A stretch of 5,350 bases of DNA from Clostridium sp. UBA2485. Its GTDB lineage: Bacteria > Bacillota > Clostridia > Clostridiales > Clostridiaceae. Each line of letters opens with the position of its first letter. Within the stretch, counting starts at the first letter, position 1. The notes below the pieces were generated by a model, which saw nothing but the letters and a program-made list of their open reading frames with translations, was not told the DNA's origin and did no database searches. A program made the translations under genes and the position numbers. The DNA is taken from contig NZ_DDOV01000015.1 of assembly GCF_002341865.1 (NCBI RefSeq), positions 1,478 through 6,827 on the forward strand, written 5' to 3'. Below, in pieces: positions 5,278 through 5,350 of this stretch.

Positions 5278-5350
5278 TTTAAATCAAAATCCATAACTAA
5301 ATTACCTTTTTCAAACTTATGTGTGGCTTCTTCTATTAAATAGTATTGTT
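5268..5350 (-). CDS. xkdQ: XkdQ-like tail hub protein, last 26 residues (5' end beyond the window)
   Basis: One minus-strand frame enters from the right edge and stops at TAG (5270-5268). Its visible end reads QYYLIEEATHKF, then EKGNLVMDFDLKVV. The form Y.IEEATH.F followed by M...L is typical of XkdQ/YqbQ proteins, relatives of the gpD/gp27 tail hub around the spike. Gene order agrees, since xkdQ precedes xkdR in PBSX. Only a small fraction of the expected roughly 330 residues is present, so nothing can be said of the rest. Confidence 0.8.
   Translation of the reverse strand, partial: QYYLIEEATHKFEKGNLVMDFDLKVV

Overview
This window is part of the late tail and baseplate operon of a PBSX/skin-type contractile-tailed prophage, or of a tailocin derived from one. 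The very low GC content, the strong AGGAGG-type ribosome binding sites and the style of the tail proteins suggest a Clostridium-like Firmicute. Every gene I accept is on the minus strand, so the operon reads from high to low coordinates.

From 5350 down to 2821 the layout is the standard PBSX baseplate order: the last 26 codons of an XkdQ-like hub protein, an XkdR-like DUF2577 protein, an XkdS-like DUF2634 (gp25-type) wedge protein, an XkdT-like baseplate J protein and an XkdU-like protein (YmfQ/DUF2313, Mu gp48 type). The genes are packed end to end, or overlap by up to 8 bases. Three in a row (XkdR-, XkdS- and XkdT-like) most likely start at TTG. The Shine-Dalgarno for each is written inside the C-terminal Val-Val codons of the gene before it.

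From 2821 down to 1072 lies the host-recognition part: a 405-residue tail fibre with a DUF3751-type attachment domain, then a 114-residue accessory protein in the XkdW position, then a 57-residue protein in the XkdX position. These are also translationally coupled or closely spaced.

From 1071 down to about 520 the pattern changes. A 134-residue membrane protein that resembles the DUF5317 family has its own candidate promoter and a good intrinsic terminator overlapping its stop codon. That is the form of a moron (an autonomous cargo gene) set inside a tail-fibre cassette.

From 481 to the left edge a second tail fibre begins. Its first 160 residues are about 81% identical to the first fibre, with no gaps at the DNA level over 480 bases. 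The similarity runs about 36 bases upstream of the start codon, into a non-coding fossil of the 3' end of the xkdU-like gene. So the second fibre arose by copying the xkdU/fibre junction. Between the moron and this fossil are three copies of a 10-base element that can fold into two mutually exclusive hairpins. I see no recombinase, RNA gene, CRISPR array or insertion sequence.
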